DNA of 64,000 bases, taken from JAACFF01 sp963701435. Its GTDB lineage: Bacteria > Chloroflexota > Anaerolineae > Promineifilales > Promineifilaceae. Shown here in pieces: positions 1 to 9,351 of this stretch. Within the stretch, counting starts at the first letter, position 1, and each line of letters opens with the position of its first letter. The notes beneath the pieces are model-generated. The model did not search any database and had not been told where the DNA came from. It worked only from the letters and a program-made list of their open reading frames with translations. Position numbers and translations under genes: made by a program. Location: contig CAVPAL010000017.1 of NCBI GenBank assembly GCA_963701435.1, positions 1 through 64,000 of the forward strand. The letters run 5' to 3'.

Positions 1-1134
1 ATGACCAACGCACAGCGGCACGGTGTATTCATCTGACACCTTCATCGCCATGGCGCGCGGCTGGGCAAACCGGACGTGGTGGGCCTGTGTCGGACGGCGT
101 CCACATACAACACATGGGTGCCGGGCAACGAAGGCGCGATGGTCGGCATCGCGGACACGGCGGTCCTTCGCGCGCGCCAAAGGCACGGCTTGGTCGTCAT
201 GGGAGCTTTCGGTTGCGTGCGTCAGACGTTCGCTGGACGTCGCTTGAGACGTCGGTCGTCCCGTAACCGACGTCGTTTCACCCTTTTCCGCCGATACCGC
301 ATGCGATGATGCGTCTTTGTCCGTTGGAGGGGGAGGGGCCAATTCCGATGGAGCGAGAAAGGCCGATGCCGATGGAGGCGGAGAGGGCGATTTCCCATTG
401 CCCCCCTGTCCACCGACATCACGGAGCCGGGCTTTGAGTTTTTCGGTCACGACGTCGATGACGGCTCGATTGCCGATGGGATCACGCTCAAGGACAGACG
501 CGAAGTTTGCGAGGTTGGCCTCCCAGAATCCATAGACCGCCTCGATGGTCTCAAGCTCTGCCAATGACGTCGTGACCGCGTCGACGAGATGATCGCTGCT
601 CGATAGTCGGCGCTGCTGACCGTTGCGGCCCGTGAGAATGACTTTGGGAGCCTCCGTTCTTGAGGGGCGCTTGTCAGGCGTCTGATCTTGCTTGGTTGGC
701 TGGGTGACTTGGCTCATCTCCTTGTCGTAGAGCGCAAGTCCGAAGGGATTGCCGAAGGTGGCAAGGGCGCGTTTGGTGGCGTCCGTTTCGGCTGCCTTCA
801 TTGCCATTTCATGTGCGCCCTCAGGTGATGAGGCCCGGCCAAAACCGGTTCCAACACCATCGCGGGTCACTATCGTGTCGCCAGCGCGGACGGAGATGCG
901 CACCTGGGTCGAATAAAGGCAGACGACCTGTCCCCTTTGACGATCCGACCAGATGCAGGTGGGCGCACGCGTTTCGCGGTCCCAGTTCTCGTGACCGAAG
1001 ATCCGGTTGGCCTCGGCGACGACCCTCCAGCCTTCGATGTAGTGGAGCGTCGTGCCGTTGTGGATCCGAGACCTGACGTTGGCGTGGCGCAGTTTTGAGC
1101 GAAGCGCTTTGCGTTGGCGTTGATCAAATCCCAT
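1..1134 (-). CDS. Rad52/22 family recombination protein with C-terminal HNH-like zinc motif (3' end off the window)
   Basis: Reading the minus strand from ATG at 1134 gives an open frame that runs off the left edge. The first ~150 residues (start MGFDQRQRKALRSKL, then TTLHYIEGWRVVAEANRIFG and ALATFGNPFGLALYDKE) match the Rad52/22 single-strand annealing family found in alphaproteobacteria. A low-complexity Pro/Ser/Thr-rich linker follows. The last visible part has CVVCGRRPTQAHHVRFAQPR then a C-x2-H, like the HNH/DUF968-type ending known in these proteins. The family anneals single-stranded DNA in repair or phage-type recombination. The start overlaps the stop of the upstream gp157-like gene (TGATG), implying translational coupling. 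The gene is visible only as a partial frame. Confidence 0.85.
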   Translation of the reverse strand, partial: MGFDQRQRKALRSKLRHANVRSRIHNGTTLHYIEGWRVVAEANRIFGHENWDRETRAPTCIWSDRQRGQVVCLYSTQVRISVRAGDTIVTRDGVGTGFGRASSPEGAHEMAMKAAETDATKRALATFGNPFGLALYDKEMSQVTQPTKQDQTPDKRPSRTEAPKVILTGRNGQQRRLSSSDHLVDAVTTSLAELETIEAVYGFWEANLANFASVLERDPIGNRAVIDVVTEKLKARLRDVGGQGGNGKSPSPPPSASAFLAPSELAPPPPTDKDASSHAVSAEKGETTSVTGRPTSQATSSERLTHATESSHDDQAVPLARAKDRRVRDADHRAFVARHPCVVCGRRPTQAHHVRFAQPRAMAMKVSDEYTVPLCVGH

Positions 1135-1656
1135 CACTTCACCCTCACGCTTAACTGAGATGTACGTGGCCCGAGTTGGGCGCCGGCGATCACTGCACCG
1201 TTCTTAAGATCCGAGATCAGACCTTGCCGGTCGAGTTTGGCGCGGCTGCGGCCTCCAGTAGTCTTCGGGGATGCGTGCTTCCTCGATCACTTCCAGTGAG
1301 GGGGTTCCTGCGCGCACCGATACGGTGAAGTCTGCTTCGACAAGCCGCTTGAGATCGGCCTTGGTCATTGCATCCAGAACGAGGCTGCGTTTCGTCTTGG
1401 CTCGATGGGTCAGGCGATCGAGCCTTGCCTTCATCTCGCCAAGACGCGTGGATAACGCCGTTGCCAAAGCCTCGTCGTCTAGTGCCGAGCGTACAAACGC
1501 GGCTAGGATCTCCTTCAGGTCAGTGAGTCCCTCGAGAGTGTCGGCCAGGGTTTCATCGTCGAGGTCCGGATAATTTGAGAGTAGAGCATCACGATGGTGG
1601 GTATGGAGGCGTACTTGGCCCTCCAGTGCCTCGCGATCAATCGTTAAATCCGGCAT
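1134..1656 (-). CDS. Siphovirus Gp157-like protein, one frameshift near the 3' end
   Basis: The protein starts at ATG 1656 behind a TAGGAG ribosome site (an upstream ATG at 1680 lacks one). Most of it is a helical, charged region (RLDRLTHRAKTKRSLVLDAM), followed by a beta segment FTVSVRAGTPSLEV and then ARIPEDYWRPQP. That order is typical of the Gp157 family (PF05565), linked to phage resistance and recombination functions. The frame stops early at 1204. In the -1 neighbour frame the family ending continues as KLDRQGLISDLKNGAVIAG and stops at 1134-1136, overlapping the ATG of the Rad52/22 gene. A single-base indel near 1230 therefore explains the break. It may be a sequencing error. Confidence 0.75.
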
Positions 1657-1680
1657 TCCAGTCACTCCTACATCGAACAA

Positions 1681-1737
1681 TTGAGCGTTAATGGATCAAT
1701 ATAGAGCCATAAGTGATCAATATGTGTCAAGGAGCGT
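1681..1737. promoter_or_regulatory. Divergent intergenic region with direct repeats, likely XRE operator
   Basis: The sequence GATCAATAT occurs at 1694-1702 and again at 1715-1723 in the same orientation, 21 bp apart (two helical turns). It lies between the leftward gp157/rad52 pair and the rightward XRE gene. An operator bound by the XRE protein is the simplest reading, but this is inference. Confidence 0.4.
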
Positions 1738-2007
1738 GTGCTGGAGTTTGAGCGCGTGATTTGGCCAGCACAGCTGCGAGCTGCCCGGGCACTTCTGGGT
1801 TTAAGCCAGGCTGAACTAGCTAAGCGAGCCGGGTTAGGCCATGCGACTGTGCGCAGAATCGAACAATCGGAAGGCGAGATCAGGGGGACAGCTCGGACCG
1901 TGCAAAAGCTGCAGGTCACTTTGGAAGAGCTTGGGATCATATTTATCGCGAAAGACGATGAGCACGGTTACGGCGTGAGGCTTCGCAAGATGGTTGGCCA
2001 CGACTGA
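1738..2007 (+). CDS. XRE-family helix-turn-helix regulator
   Basis: This 89-residue protein is little more than one Cro/CI-type helix-turn-helix. It reads QLRAARALLGLSQAELAKRA, then GLGHATVRRIEQSEGEIRG, then a short beta tail (LEELGIIFI). It starts at GTG 1738, close behind AAGGAG at 1729-1734. It lies divergent to the gp157/rad52 genes, the classic place for a repressor of that module. A degenerate paralog lies at 15,551-15,807. Promoter targets are inferred from position and the direct repeats upstream. Confidence 0.8.
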   Translation: MLEFERVIWPAQLRAARALLGLSQAELAKRAGLGHATVRRIEQSEGEIRGTARTVQKLQVTLEELGIIFIAKDDEHGYGVRLRKMVGHD

Positions 2008-2112
2008 TGCTTCGAGGCGACACGGGGGCCGTTCCAACTCACAGAACTCGCTTCGGCATTCGGTATAGTTGACCCTTTCGCCGGCGACTGTTCCTATCTG
2101 CTCTCAATTCAG

Positions 2113-4203
2113 ATGCGATATCGCGAAAAGGATAGGCGCGACGTGGCCACTGACGCACGGGCGGGCAAGCCGGCCCCACATGATCTCCTCGTCAACGTTC
2201 CGGAGTTGATGACCGCGTACTACACGTTGGCACCAGACGCCTCTAACCCATCGCAGCGTGTTGCGTTTGGCACATCGGGCCATCGGGGCAGCTCGCTTCA
2301 GTGCAGCTTCAATGAAGCTCATATCCTGGCGATCTGCCAGGCGATCTCAGAACACCGTCGTGTGGCAGGTATTGACGGTCCATTGTTCGTCGGGATGGAC
2401 ACCCACGCGCTGTCCGAGGCGGCACGCGCAACAGCCATCGAAGTGTTCGCGGCTAACGAGGTTGAGATCTGCCTTCAAACGGGTGGCGGTTACACGCCGA
2501 CGCCCGTCATTTCGCACGCGATCCTGACCTATAATCGTGGGCGATCGTCCGGCCTCGCTGATGGGGTGGTTATCACACCGTCTCACAATCCCCCTGCAGA
2601 TGGAGGGTTTAAATACAACCCACCGAGTGGTGGCCCAGCCGACACCAAAACAACGCGGAAGATCGAGGCGCGCGCCAACGAATTGCTCGCAAGCGGTTTG
2701 ACGGCGGTGCGCCGCATGCCCCTGATGCGGGCGCTCAAGGCCGAGACAACCAGAGAGTACGACTACATTTCGCCCTACGTCGCCGACCTCGAACGTGTCA
2801 TCGACATGGACGCGATCGCCGCAGCGAAACTCAAGATTGGCGTCGATCCGATGGGCGGCGCGGGTCTCGCGTACTGGGAGCCGATTGCCACGCGTTACGG
2901 CCTCGACATCGAGGTCGTCAACAAACGCATCGATCCAACCTTTGCCTTCATGCGCCTGGACAAGGACGGGAAGATCCGCATGGACTGCTCGTCCCCGTTT
3001 GCGATGGCGGGCCTGATTGATCTCAAAGACCGCTTCGATATCGCGTTTGGTAATGACCCCGATACCGACCGCCATGGCATCGTGACGCCGAGCGTCGGTC
3101 TCCTCAACCCGAACCACTATCTCGCCGTCGCGATCTCTTATCTCTTCCAGAACCGACCCGGATGGCGCGCCGATGCGGCTGTAGGAAAGACGCTGGTGTC
3201 GAGTTCGATGATCGACCGCGTCGCAGCTGATCTACCTCGCCCGTTGGCCGAGGTCCCTGTTGGATTTAAGTGGTTCGTCGACGGGCTGTTGGATGGGTCC
3301 TATGGCTTTGGTGGGGAAGAGAGCGCTGGGGCATCCTTTCTCAGGAAAGATGGCACCGTTTGGACGACGGACAAGGACGGGATCATTCTTGATCTTCTGG
3401 CCGCCGAAATAACCGCCAGGACGGGTCGAGATCCAGGTGAACACTATGCCGACCTTGAAGAGCGGTTCGGTAGTCCCGTTTATGCGCGCTCAGATTCGCC
3501 AGCGACGAGTGCGCAGAAAGCTGCGCTCGCAAAGCTGTCACCGGATCTTGTGAAAGCCGACGAACTCGCAGGGGAGCCGATCACGGCGAAGTTGACACAC
3601 GCACCAGCCAACAATGCGCCGATCGGCGGGCTAAAGGTCACGACTGAAAACGGTTGGTTTGCAGCCCGCCCATCTGGAACGGAAGAGATCTACAAGCTTT
3701 ACGCTGAAAGTTTCGTGGGACCCAAGCATCTCGGGCAAATCCAGGAAGAGGCGCAAGAGATCATTGAGGCGGCCTTTAAAGCAGCGCGAGAGTTAGTCCG
3801 GTCCTCGATTGGTCTGGATGCGAGGGCAGACAAATTCTCTGCCCCCGACGCCGAAGCGAACTACGAAGTCCGTGAAGCTGTTGACCCTGATCGCGCGATC
3901 GCGTCACGGGCTCGACCAACAGGCAAGAGAGAAAGGGCGCTTAAACGATGGCCGATGAAGAGCCAGGCAGTGAGATCGAAGCGATCTATCGGGAAGTCCA
4001 ACGGCTCTATGGTGTGCCTTACGTCTCCGCGATTCACGAAAGTTTGGCGACCCAGCCTGGTTTTCTCGAATGGGCCTGGCATGAAGTCGCGCCAGCTTTT
4101 CGGACGGGCGAGGCACAAGAGGCCGCTTGGGCGGCGGCGGACCACATCCAACCGCCACGCCTCGATCCGATCCCTTGGCAAGCGCTGCAGGTCTGGGGAT
4201 TGA
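2113..4203 (+). CDS. pgm: Alpha-D-glucose phosphate-specific phosphoglucomutase, C-terminal reading frame probably shifted
   Basis: Phosphoglucomutase interconverts glucose-1-phosphate and glucose-6-phosphate, supplying sugar nucleotides for polysaccharide. The match to E. coli-type Pgm is essentially end to end: FGTSGHRGSS near the start, the catalytic phosphoserine loop ITPSHNPP (Ser at about residue 157), the metal loop NDPDTDRHG, the sugar-binding GGEESAG and the phosphate-binding ARPSGTEEIYKLYAESF. The family ends near residue 560, but this frame runs on to 696. The last ~85 codons are a shadow of the next gene, so an indel has probably removed the true stop. A TAA at 3942-3944 in another frame sits just before the next ATG. 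GTG 2143 is an alternative start closer to family length. Confidence 0.9.
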   Translation: MRYREKDRRDVATDARAGKPAPHDLLVNVPELMTAYYTLAPDASNPSQRVAFGTSGHRGSSLQCSFNEAHILAICQAISEHRRVAGIDGPLFVGMDTHALSEAARATAIEVFAANEVEICLQTGGGYTPTPVISHAILTYNRGRSSGLADGVVITPSHNPPADGGFKYNPPSGGPADTKTTRKIEARANELLASGLTAVRRMPLMRALKAETTREYDYISPYVADLERVIDMDAIAAAKLKIGVDPMGGAGLAYWEPIATRYGLDIEVVNKRIDPTFAFMRLDKDGKIRMDCSSPFAMAGLIDLKDRFDIAFGNDPDTDRHGIVTPSVGLLNPNHYLAVAISYLFQNRPGWRADAAVGKTLVSSSMIDRVAADLPRPLAEVPVGFKWFVDGLLDGSYGFGGEESAGASFLRKDGTVWTTDKDGIILDLLAAEITARTGRDPGEHYADLEERFGSPVYARSDSPATSAQKAALAKLSPDLVKADELAGEPITAKLTHAPANNAPIGGLKVTTENGWFAARPSGTEEIYKLYAESFVGPKHLGQIQEEAQEIIEAAFKAARELVRSSIGLDARADKFSAPDAEANYEVREAVDPDRAIASRARPTGKRERALKRWPMKSQAVRSKRSIGKSNGSMVCLTSPRFTKVWRPSLVFSNGPGMKSRQLFGRARHKRPLGRRRTTSNRHASIRSLGKRCRSGD

Positions 4204-4764
4204 GCGCGGAAGATGTGGCTTCCGTTCGCGTCGCCGCGCAAACGTTCCAACGCGTTGCCCCTGTGAACATGATGCTGTCGGCGCTCATTACCTTGCGCTT
4301 GAAGGGTGTTGCACCGACGAAGAATGAAGCCGACCGCAGCACTGCGGTCTGGGAGCCACCGTCATCCCTGCAAGGTACGCCGCCACCGATGGTCGATTAC
4401 GTGGGCGTCGAGCGGGGCAACGCGTGATCTCGCCATGCTCTTTGCGACACAGCGCGACGGCGAACCATTCGTGCCCGGGCTCTATCGCATGCTCCTGAAT
4501 TGGCCGGAATTCGCGGCCCACTTGGCGACGGTCATGGTGCCTCGGATGCGTGAACAAACTGCAGCTTACGATGCCCTGCGCCGAGGCATTGACGAGGCGG
4601 CCCCCACGATCCTTCGCCCGGCGTCCGATGAGCGACCTGCATTTGCCGCGCCGTCACCGACCGCGCGCGCATATTTCGCGCGGATCTCAGGCACCTACCG
4701 GCAGACCAGTCCCGAACTCGTGGTGGCCAGCCGCCTGGTCCTCGAAGCGCTGCCCGCGAGCTAA
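3948..4764 (+). CDS. DehI-like (halocarboxylic acid dehalogenase family) protein, frameshifted
   Basis: The first 159 residues (EIEAIYREVQRLYGVPYVS, ATQPGFLEWAWHEVAPAF, QEAAWAAA) fit the N-terminal repeat of the DehI fold, whose characterised members remove halogen from 2-haloacids. The frame stops at 4427. A second frame then carries the expected C-terminal repeat (LAMLFATQRDGEPFVPG, LYRMLLNWPEFAAHLATVM) to a stop at 4764. One indel near 4420 joins them. Most database DehI-like proteins have no shown dehalogenase activity, so substrate is unknown. It starts four bases after a TAA and may be co-transcribed with pgm. Confidence 0.6.
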
Positions 4765-4889
4765 ATCAACGACAGCCATGTCGCGGAGAGAATGAACTCA
4801 TAACAGCGATTGGGTCCGCTGATACGATACGACAGGACGCAGTCCGAGCGGTAAAACCGCGAACCACAACCCTGCCTACGGAGACGCTA

Positions 4890-5741
4890 ATGTCAAAGCT
4901 TTCGGTCGACGACGCGTCGAGCTTTGCCGCCGGTGTCGTCAACGATGATGTCGTTGGGCATCAAGGAAACAGTGCCTGGGTGATCGATGGCGCGACGGAC
5001 TTGTGCGACGAGCCCTTGGTGGATCCGGAAAGCGACGCCGCGTGGCTCGCGAATTTGATTGGGCGTTGGCTGACGCGGCATCCCCTGCCGCCCCGGCTCG
5101 AAGATATTATCCCCGCTTTGACGCAAGACGCAGCGGACGAATTCGCAAAGCAGAGAAGCCGACCACCCGTCGAGCGGTTCGAGCATCCTTCCGCTGCGGG
5201 ACTGATCCTTCGTTTGGATGGTACTGAGCTTGAATACCTCGCGCTGGGCGATTGTAGTCTCGTTGTTGAAAGTTCGGGAGGCGACGTCGTGCGGTATGGC
5301 GTTGGGGACGACACTGGTGACGCGGGGCTCGCCGACCGGCTGTCCGACATGGGGTCGGATGCAACGAACGATGGCAGGGCAACAATAGATCGCGAAGGAT
5401 TGATGCCAATTCTGCGCGACGGCCGGCGGCGCATGAACCTGGTCCCTGGCTACGGAGTATTTTCGATCACAGCCCCTCCGAGCGAGTATGTCGTGACTGA
5501 GCGGGTCCAGGTGGCGACGGGCACACGGCTACTTCTAGCAAGCGATGGTTTTATGCGTTTGGTTGACGTATTCCAGGCCTACTCATTGGCAGGGCTGATC
5601 GAGTGTGCTTTTGCGCGCGGCATACCCGCGATGGTCGATGAGCTGCGAACCATGGAACGCGAAGACGCCGCAGGTCACCTATTCCCGCGCGCCAAATGCC
5701 ATGACGATGCATCAGCGCTTCTCGGGCGGGTGGTCTCTTGA
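4890..5741 (+). CDS. PP2C-like protein phosphatase domain protein
   Basis: This 283-residue soluble protein has the signature pieces of PP2C-type Ser/Thr phosphatases: an acidic N-terminal segment ending in WVIDGATDL, LEYLALGDCSLVV, LLLASDGFMRLVD and a C-terminal CHDDASALL. The aspartates in these motifs bind the two catalytic metal ions. GGAG lies upstream of ATG 4890. The usual N-terminal Arg-x-x-N-E-D motif is degenerate. No kinase partner is visible next to it, so its target is unknown. Confidence 0.65.
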   Translation: MSKLSVDDASSFAAGVVNDDVVGHQGNSAWVIDGATDLCDEPLVDPESDAAWLANLIGRWLTRHPLPPRLEDIIPALTQDAADEFAKQRSRPPVERFEHPSAAGLILRLDGTELEYLALGDCSLVVESSGGDVVRYGVGDDTGDAGLADRLSDMGSDATNDGRATIDREGLMPILRDGRRRMNLVPGYGVFSITAPPSEYVVTERVQVATGTRLLLASDGFMRLVDVFQAYSLAGLIECAFARGIPAMVDELRTMEREDAAGHLFPRAKCHDDASALLGRVVS

Positions 5742-5751
5742 GGAGACACCT

Positions 5752-6225
5752 TCATTTGATCGCATCGCGTGAACGCCAATAATCATCGGGTTCAAGCCCT
5801 TCAAGAATTTCACGAAGGCGGACCCGGGCCTCGGGTGTCGTCTCGTCGGGAAGGTCATTCACGTCAAAGAAACCGGCTTCGGCGATCTCCCAGTCGGGTG
5901 CGCGCTCTCCCAAGACGCGATAGTCTGTGACGACGAAGACGGAGATGTAGTCGCGTCGCGAGTAGATGTCGTTGAAGAAGACACCGTGCAGCTTGGGCCG
6001 ACCCAGGACCTCGATTGCGGCTTCTTCCTTGACTTCACGTCGCAAGGCCGCGCGCAGTGTCTCGCCGGTCTCAACCCCGCCGCCTGGGAAGTGCCAGCCA
6101 CCATTGTAGGTCTGGCGCACGAGAAAAACGCGCGAATCCGAACTGAGGATGACCCCTTGAACACCGAGCGTCTTGGGCTTGGTGAAGCGGCTGACGAAGT
6201 GGTGAAGTCGCATCAAAAGGGACAT
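5752..6225 (-). CDS. Nudix hydrolase
   Basis: This 157-residue protein carries a near-complete Nudix box, GGGVETGETLRAALRREVKE followed by EAA, which binds metal and hydrolyses a nucleoside diphosphate linked to another group. The final glycine of the box is replaced (EEAAI). The N-terminal amphipathic stretch (MRLHHFVSRFTKPK) and GVQGVILSSDSRVFLVRQTY are typical of the NUDIX hydrolase group annotated without known substrate. It is convergent with the PP2C gene, 10 bp away. Confidence 0.8.
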   Translation of the reverse strand: MSLLMRLHHFVSRFTKPKTLGVQGVILSSDSRVFLVRQTYNGGWHFPGGGVETGETLRAALRREVKEEAAIEVLGRPKLHGVFFNDIYSRRDYISVFVVTDYRVLGERAPDWEIAEAGFFDVNDLPDETTPEARVRLREILEGLEPDDYWRSRDAIK

Positions 6226-6336
6226 GATTTGTGTGTCGTCGCGGCAGGTCAGATTGCCTCGAAAACATCTCTTTTTGCTGTCGCACCGATGTTGGCGTGT
6301 TGTTCCTTAAATCGCTCAATTCGGACGAACGAGAAC

Positions 6337-8036
6337 TCATTCAGTTCGCGACGTAGCGCCAGAACTGTACCGCCGTTGAGCTCGCTGCGCGGCATAAACC
6401 GGGAAGCGCTTGGCCGGCGGCCGGATGCCGTGTCTCATCAGTAATCCAATGTCTTGGAGGATATGCGCGCGCTCGGCGTATTCATTGTGGTTGGCGCCGA
6501 TGAAGACCCATGTCGCATCACTCATCGGCGTGAGATCGATGGTATCGACGCCTTCGATGACGAGGGGCTTGCCGTCAACGACATCACCGGCCCTGACAAA
6601 TCCACCGGCCGCTGTCTTGGACCACTGCAAGGCATCATCACGTCCATTCGCATAAAGCGTGATCGTGCGCGGCGAGCGCTTGATCGCCTCCGCTCGCGAT
6701 CGCAAGATCGACGCGTCGATGTCGGGAGAGGCTAGAACGATTTGCCCAATCGAGGAGAGAGCGTCGAGCGCGCCGTGGCCTGACGGCGGAAAGAACGCGT
6801 CGACGACGAGGCGCGTTCCCATGGAGTGGGCCAATACATGGACCTGCTCGCACGTCGTCTCATCGTTGAGGAACCTCAAGAACCTCTGGAAGTGCGGCTG
6901 GCTCGCGTCGACCGCGTCACGATCGGCGATGTAGCCGGCGAAGTTGCCTTGGGAGGGCCATGAATAAACGAAGGCATTGCCATCGAACGTCCATGTCGAC
7001 CGCGATCTGCGCGGCGCGATAGATCGCATCGTCGAAGGTGTTGCGATAGCCGTGGACATAGACGAAGCAGTGCCCTTTGAAGTCGCGCGCCGTGGCGAGG
7101 TTCTTTTCGGCGAACTGCAGGAAAGCAGCCTCGTCGAGGCGCACCATGCTGCGAATAGTGAAATGCTTTTCGGGATCTTCTACTTCGCGGTGGATCTTGA
7201 CGCCAAAGACAGTGAAGTCCTTAGGCCGCGGGATGGCGCCAAATTCTCGTTTCACCTTCGGGACGGTGACCAGCGCAAGACCCTTTGTCAGGACATCGGC
7301 ACGCTTTGCTCCAAATGACACGGGTTCGTACTTGGACGTTGTCTGGGCTCTCGTCGACGCCTCCGCACCGCGGTTCGTGGCCCAGAATATGGGAACTGTG
7401 CGAAAGCGTGGGTCGTCGCGCGTCGCATCACCCGCCATGGCGGTTGGCTTTGGCGCCGATCGGCGTTGGGAACGCTGAGCGGCTTCTGTATCTTGCTGCA
7501 GACCGTGCGGTGCGCACCTTCGGCGCTGGTGCTGGCCGTGAAGGTGCAAACGAATGCTCACCGATACGCATGGCCTTCGTCACAGACCGTTGAGCGTCGG
7601 AAGTCTTGGTGTGACCGGCCGCGCTTGGCGGTAATGTCGAACGATCGCCCTTCGCTTCCTGCCGGATTTCGGCGGTGGTGCGCGTGGCCCCAGGTGTCGA
7701 TTGTCTGATGACGCTTTGTGTCTCGGGAGGCTCAGGACGCGGTGGCCGCTTCTCCGGTGCGATCGGTGCAGGTCGCCGGGCAATCACTGCGACTTTCTTC
7801 GGTGGCGCATCGTTTGATGGCCCTCGGGCTCTCGGGAGACGGGTCTCGCCGCACGCGGGGCTCAGTGTTGAGTTCACCGCAACCGGTTGCGAAGGCGTCT
7901 CATTGGCATCCGTCTGGGTGTCGATCGCCGTGCTGGATGCGCAGGCAGACAAGCCCGTCAAAAGCCCGATGGCAGCGAACGCCCTGATTGTCCGCCAGTT
8001 TAAGTCCGGGGCTATTTTGCCCTGACTGACCGTCAT
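6337..8036 (-). CDS. Lipoprotein with Pro/Arg-rich linker and DUF900-type alpha/beta hydrolase domain, two frameshifts
   Basis: Three overlapping frames rebuild one protein. Starting at ATG 8036, a signal peptide ends in the lipobox LSAC and a long Pro/Arg/Thr-rich linker follows. The hydrolase domain then begins (RFRTVPIFWATNR, then FKGHCFVYVHGYRNTFDDAI). After a second shift it ends with NAFVYSWPSQGNFAGYIADR, the nucleophile motif VHVLAHSMGTRLVVDAF and a late Asp and His (GANHNEY). The frame changes lie near 7,440-7,480 and 6,985-7,005. The family is DUF900 (PF05990), outer-membrane or periplasmic hydrolases of unknown substrate. The 6337 stop may itself be in a shifted frame. Confidence 0.65.
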
Positions 8037-8443
8037 TCGCGCCCCCAAAGTTTCTGTTCGACGCTGTTTCTCGCCGATCCAGTAAAGAACCCGCGCTTGT
8101 CCTGGGCCATCGACGCGCACGGAGCCGTCTATCGGCTGATGCGCCAACTCAGTACGCCTCCGTGAAAATGTGGTCTCAACCAGAAGTGGATGACAGCCGT
8201 TGAAGCTCTTTTTCCCCAAGCCATCAAATGTATCCGACGTCCGAGGGATAACGCTCACGCCCTTGGAGGGGCAGACGCTCGGCAAAGATGATGCCTTCGA
8301 CCGCCGCGCAACGTGATTCACGTGCGCTGAGTCATTCGGCGGTATCGAGCGATTAGGACTCCGTTAAGCGTCTGAGGGCAGCCTTACCCAAATGACCCGG
8401 TGATTCGCGCGATTGTGCGCTGCATCGATCTGAGGAGGCCCCC
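8037..8443. other. Intergenic region without a recognisable gene
   Basis: About 400 bp lie between two divergent genes. No open frame here looks coding on either strand. It presumably holds both promoters, but I could not place them convincingly. Confidence 0.4.
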
Positions 8444-8689
8444 ATGCAACGCGAAGCTGAGTTACTCATGCTGGCCGTGCAACAGCGACACAAGCGCGAG
8501 ACCGCTTTCTTGGAGCGCGTCATGGTCTCAATTGCAAAGGCGAGTGAGGCGCAAAACGAGATGATTGGCGACATCGCAACAGCCCTTGAAGAGCACAAAA
8601 GGGCCGCGACCCAAGACGATCAGAAGCGCGTCGGGCTGGAAGGCGAGATTGAGAACGTCATCCACTACATCCGCAAGGACATGGCATAA
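8444..8689 (+). CDS. Small helical protein of unknown function
   Basis: This 81-residue, highly charged protein is predicted all-helical (LMLAVQQRHKRETAFLERVM, then IATALEEHKRA). It has a strong ribosome site, GAGGAGG, six bases before the ATG. There is no signal peptide or recognisable domain. The strong translation signal is the main reason to accept it. Confidence 0.55.
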   Translation: MQREAELLMLAVQQRHKRETAFLERVMVSIAKASEAQNEMIGDIATALEEHKRAATQDDQKRVGLEGEIENVIHYIRKDMA

Positions 8690-8763
8690 GACCTTGAACG
8701 CGAAACGCGCTCCATGACATCTCCGAGCCGAGTCCTACCTTTTCGGTGTTTGACGCCTGTATT

Positions 8764-9069
8764 TCAACCAGCCTGCTTTTCGAGATGTGCGATGGCCTCT
8801 CGCACGGCTTCGGCGTGCTGGCGATCAATATCCTTTGCCTCCGCGAGAGCGTCTCCCATCGAGCGCAATACGCCAGCCAGGGCCATGTAGTGGAGGTGGA
8901 AACCAACGTGGCGTCGTTCCTCGCCAGGCCGGTCGATGTGAACGTGAACGCCCTCCGTGTCGGCCGTGACATCGAAACGGCTCTCCCGTCCAAATGAGCC
9001 CATGTAGAACTTGTGGGGAAAGTCGATCGAGACTTCGGCCTTGTCAGGGATCGGATCGGACATGCTCAT
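8764..9069 (-). CDS. Small conserved-looking protein of unknown function
   Basis: The 101-residue protein has a beta-rich first half (VSIDFPHKFYMGSF, FDVTADTEGVHVHIDRPG) and a helical second half (HYMALAGVLRSMGDALAEA). Two close methionines (9069 and 9063) could start it; AAGG precedes the first. No family recognised. It is convergent with the gene at 8444-8689. Confidence 0.5.
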   Translation of the reverse strand: MSMSDPIPDKAEVSIDFPHKFYMGSFGRESRFDVTADTEGVHVHIDRPGEERRHVGFHLHYMALAGVLRSMGDALAEAKDIDRQHAEAVREAIAHLEKQAG

Positions 9070-9351
9070 ACCTTGTCTTTATGGCGGGTGATGTGTCTGG
9101 CCGGATGCCCGTCGAGAGCAAGCTGCAGGTGAACGCGAGCTGGGTCTGAAGATCCACTGCGCGAAGACGACAGTCAACCACCAGACAAGTAACCACCAGA
9201 CAAGTCGTGCCGCACATCCTGCGCCGCACCCAATGCCGCTTGATTAGGATCAATGCTTCCCCGTTCTCAATGGCCAAGACTGCTATGCGATGGAGCGAAC
9301 AGGCCATGGAACGCATGCTGGTTTGAATTTGGCCGGCAGGGGCGGAAGAAT

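Noticed and set aside
2347..3117. 256-residue minus-strand open frame
   Set aside because: Antisense shadow of phosphoglucomutase.
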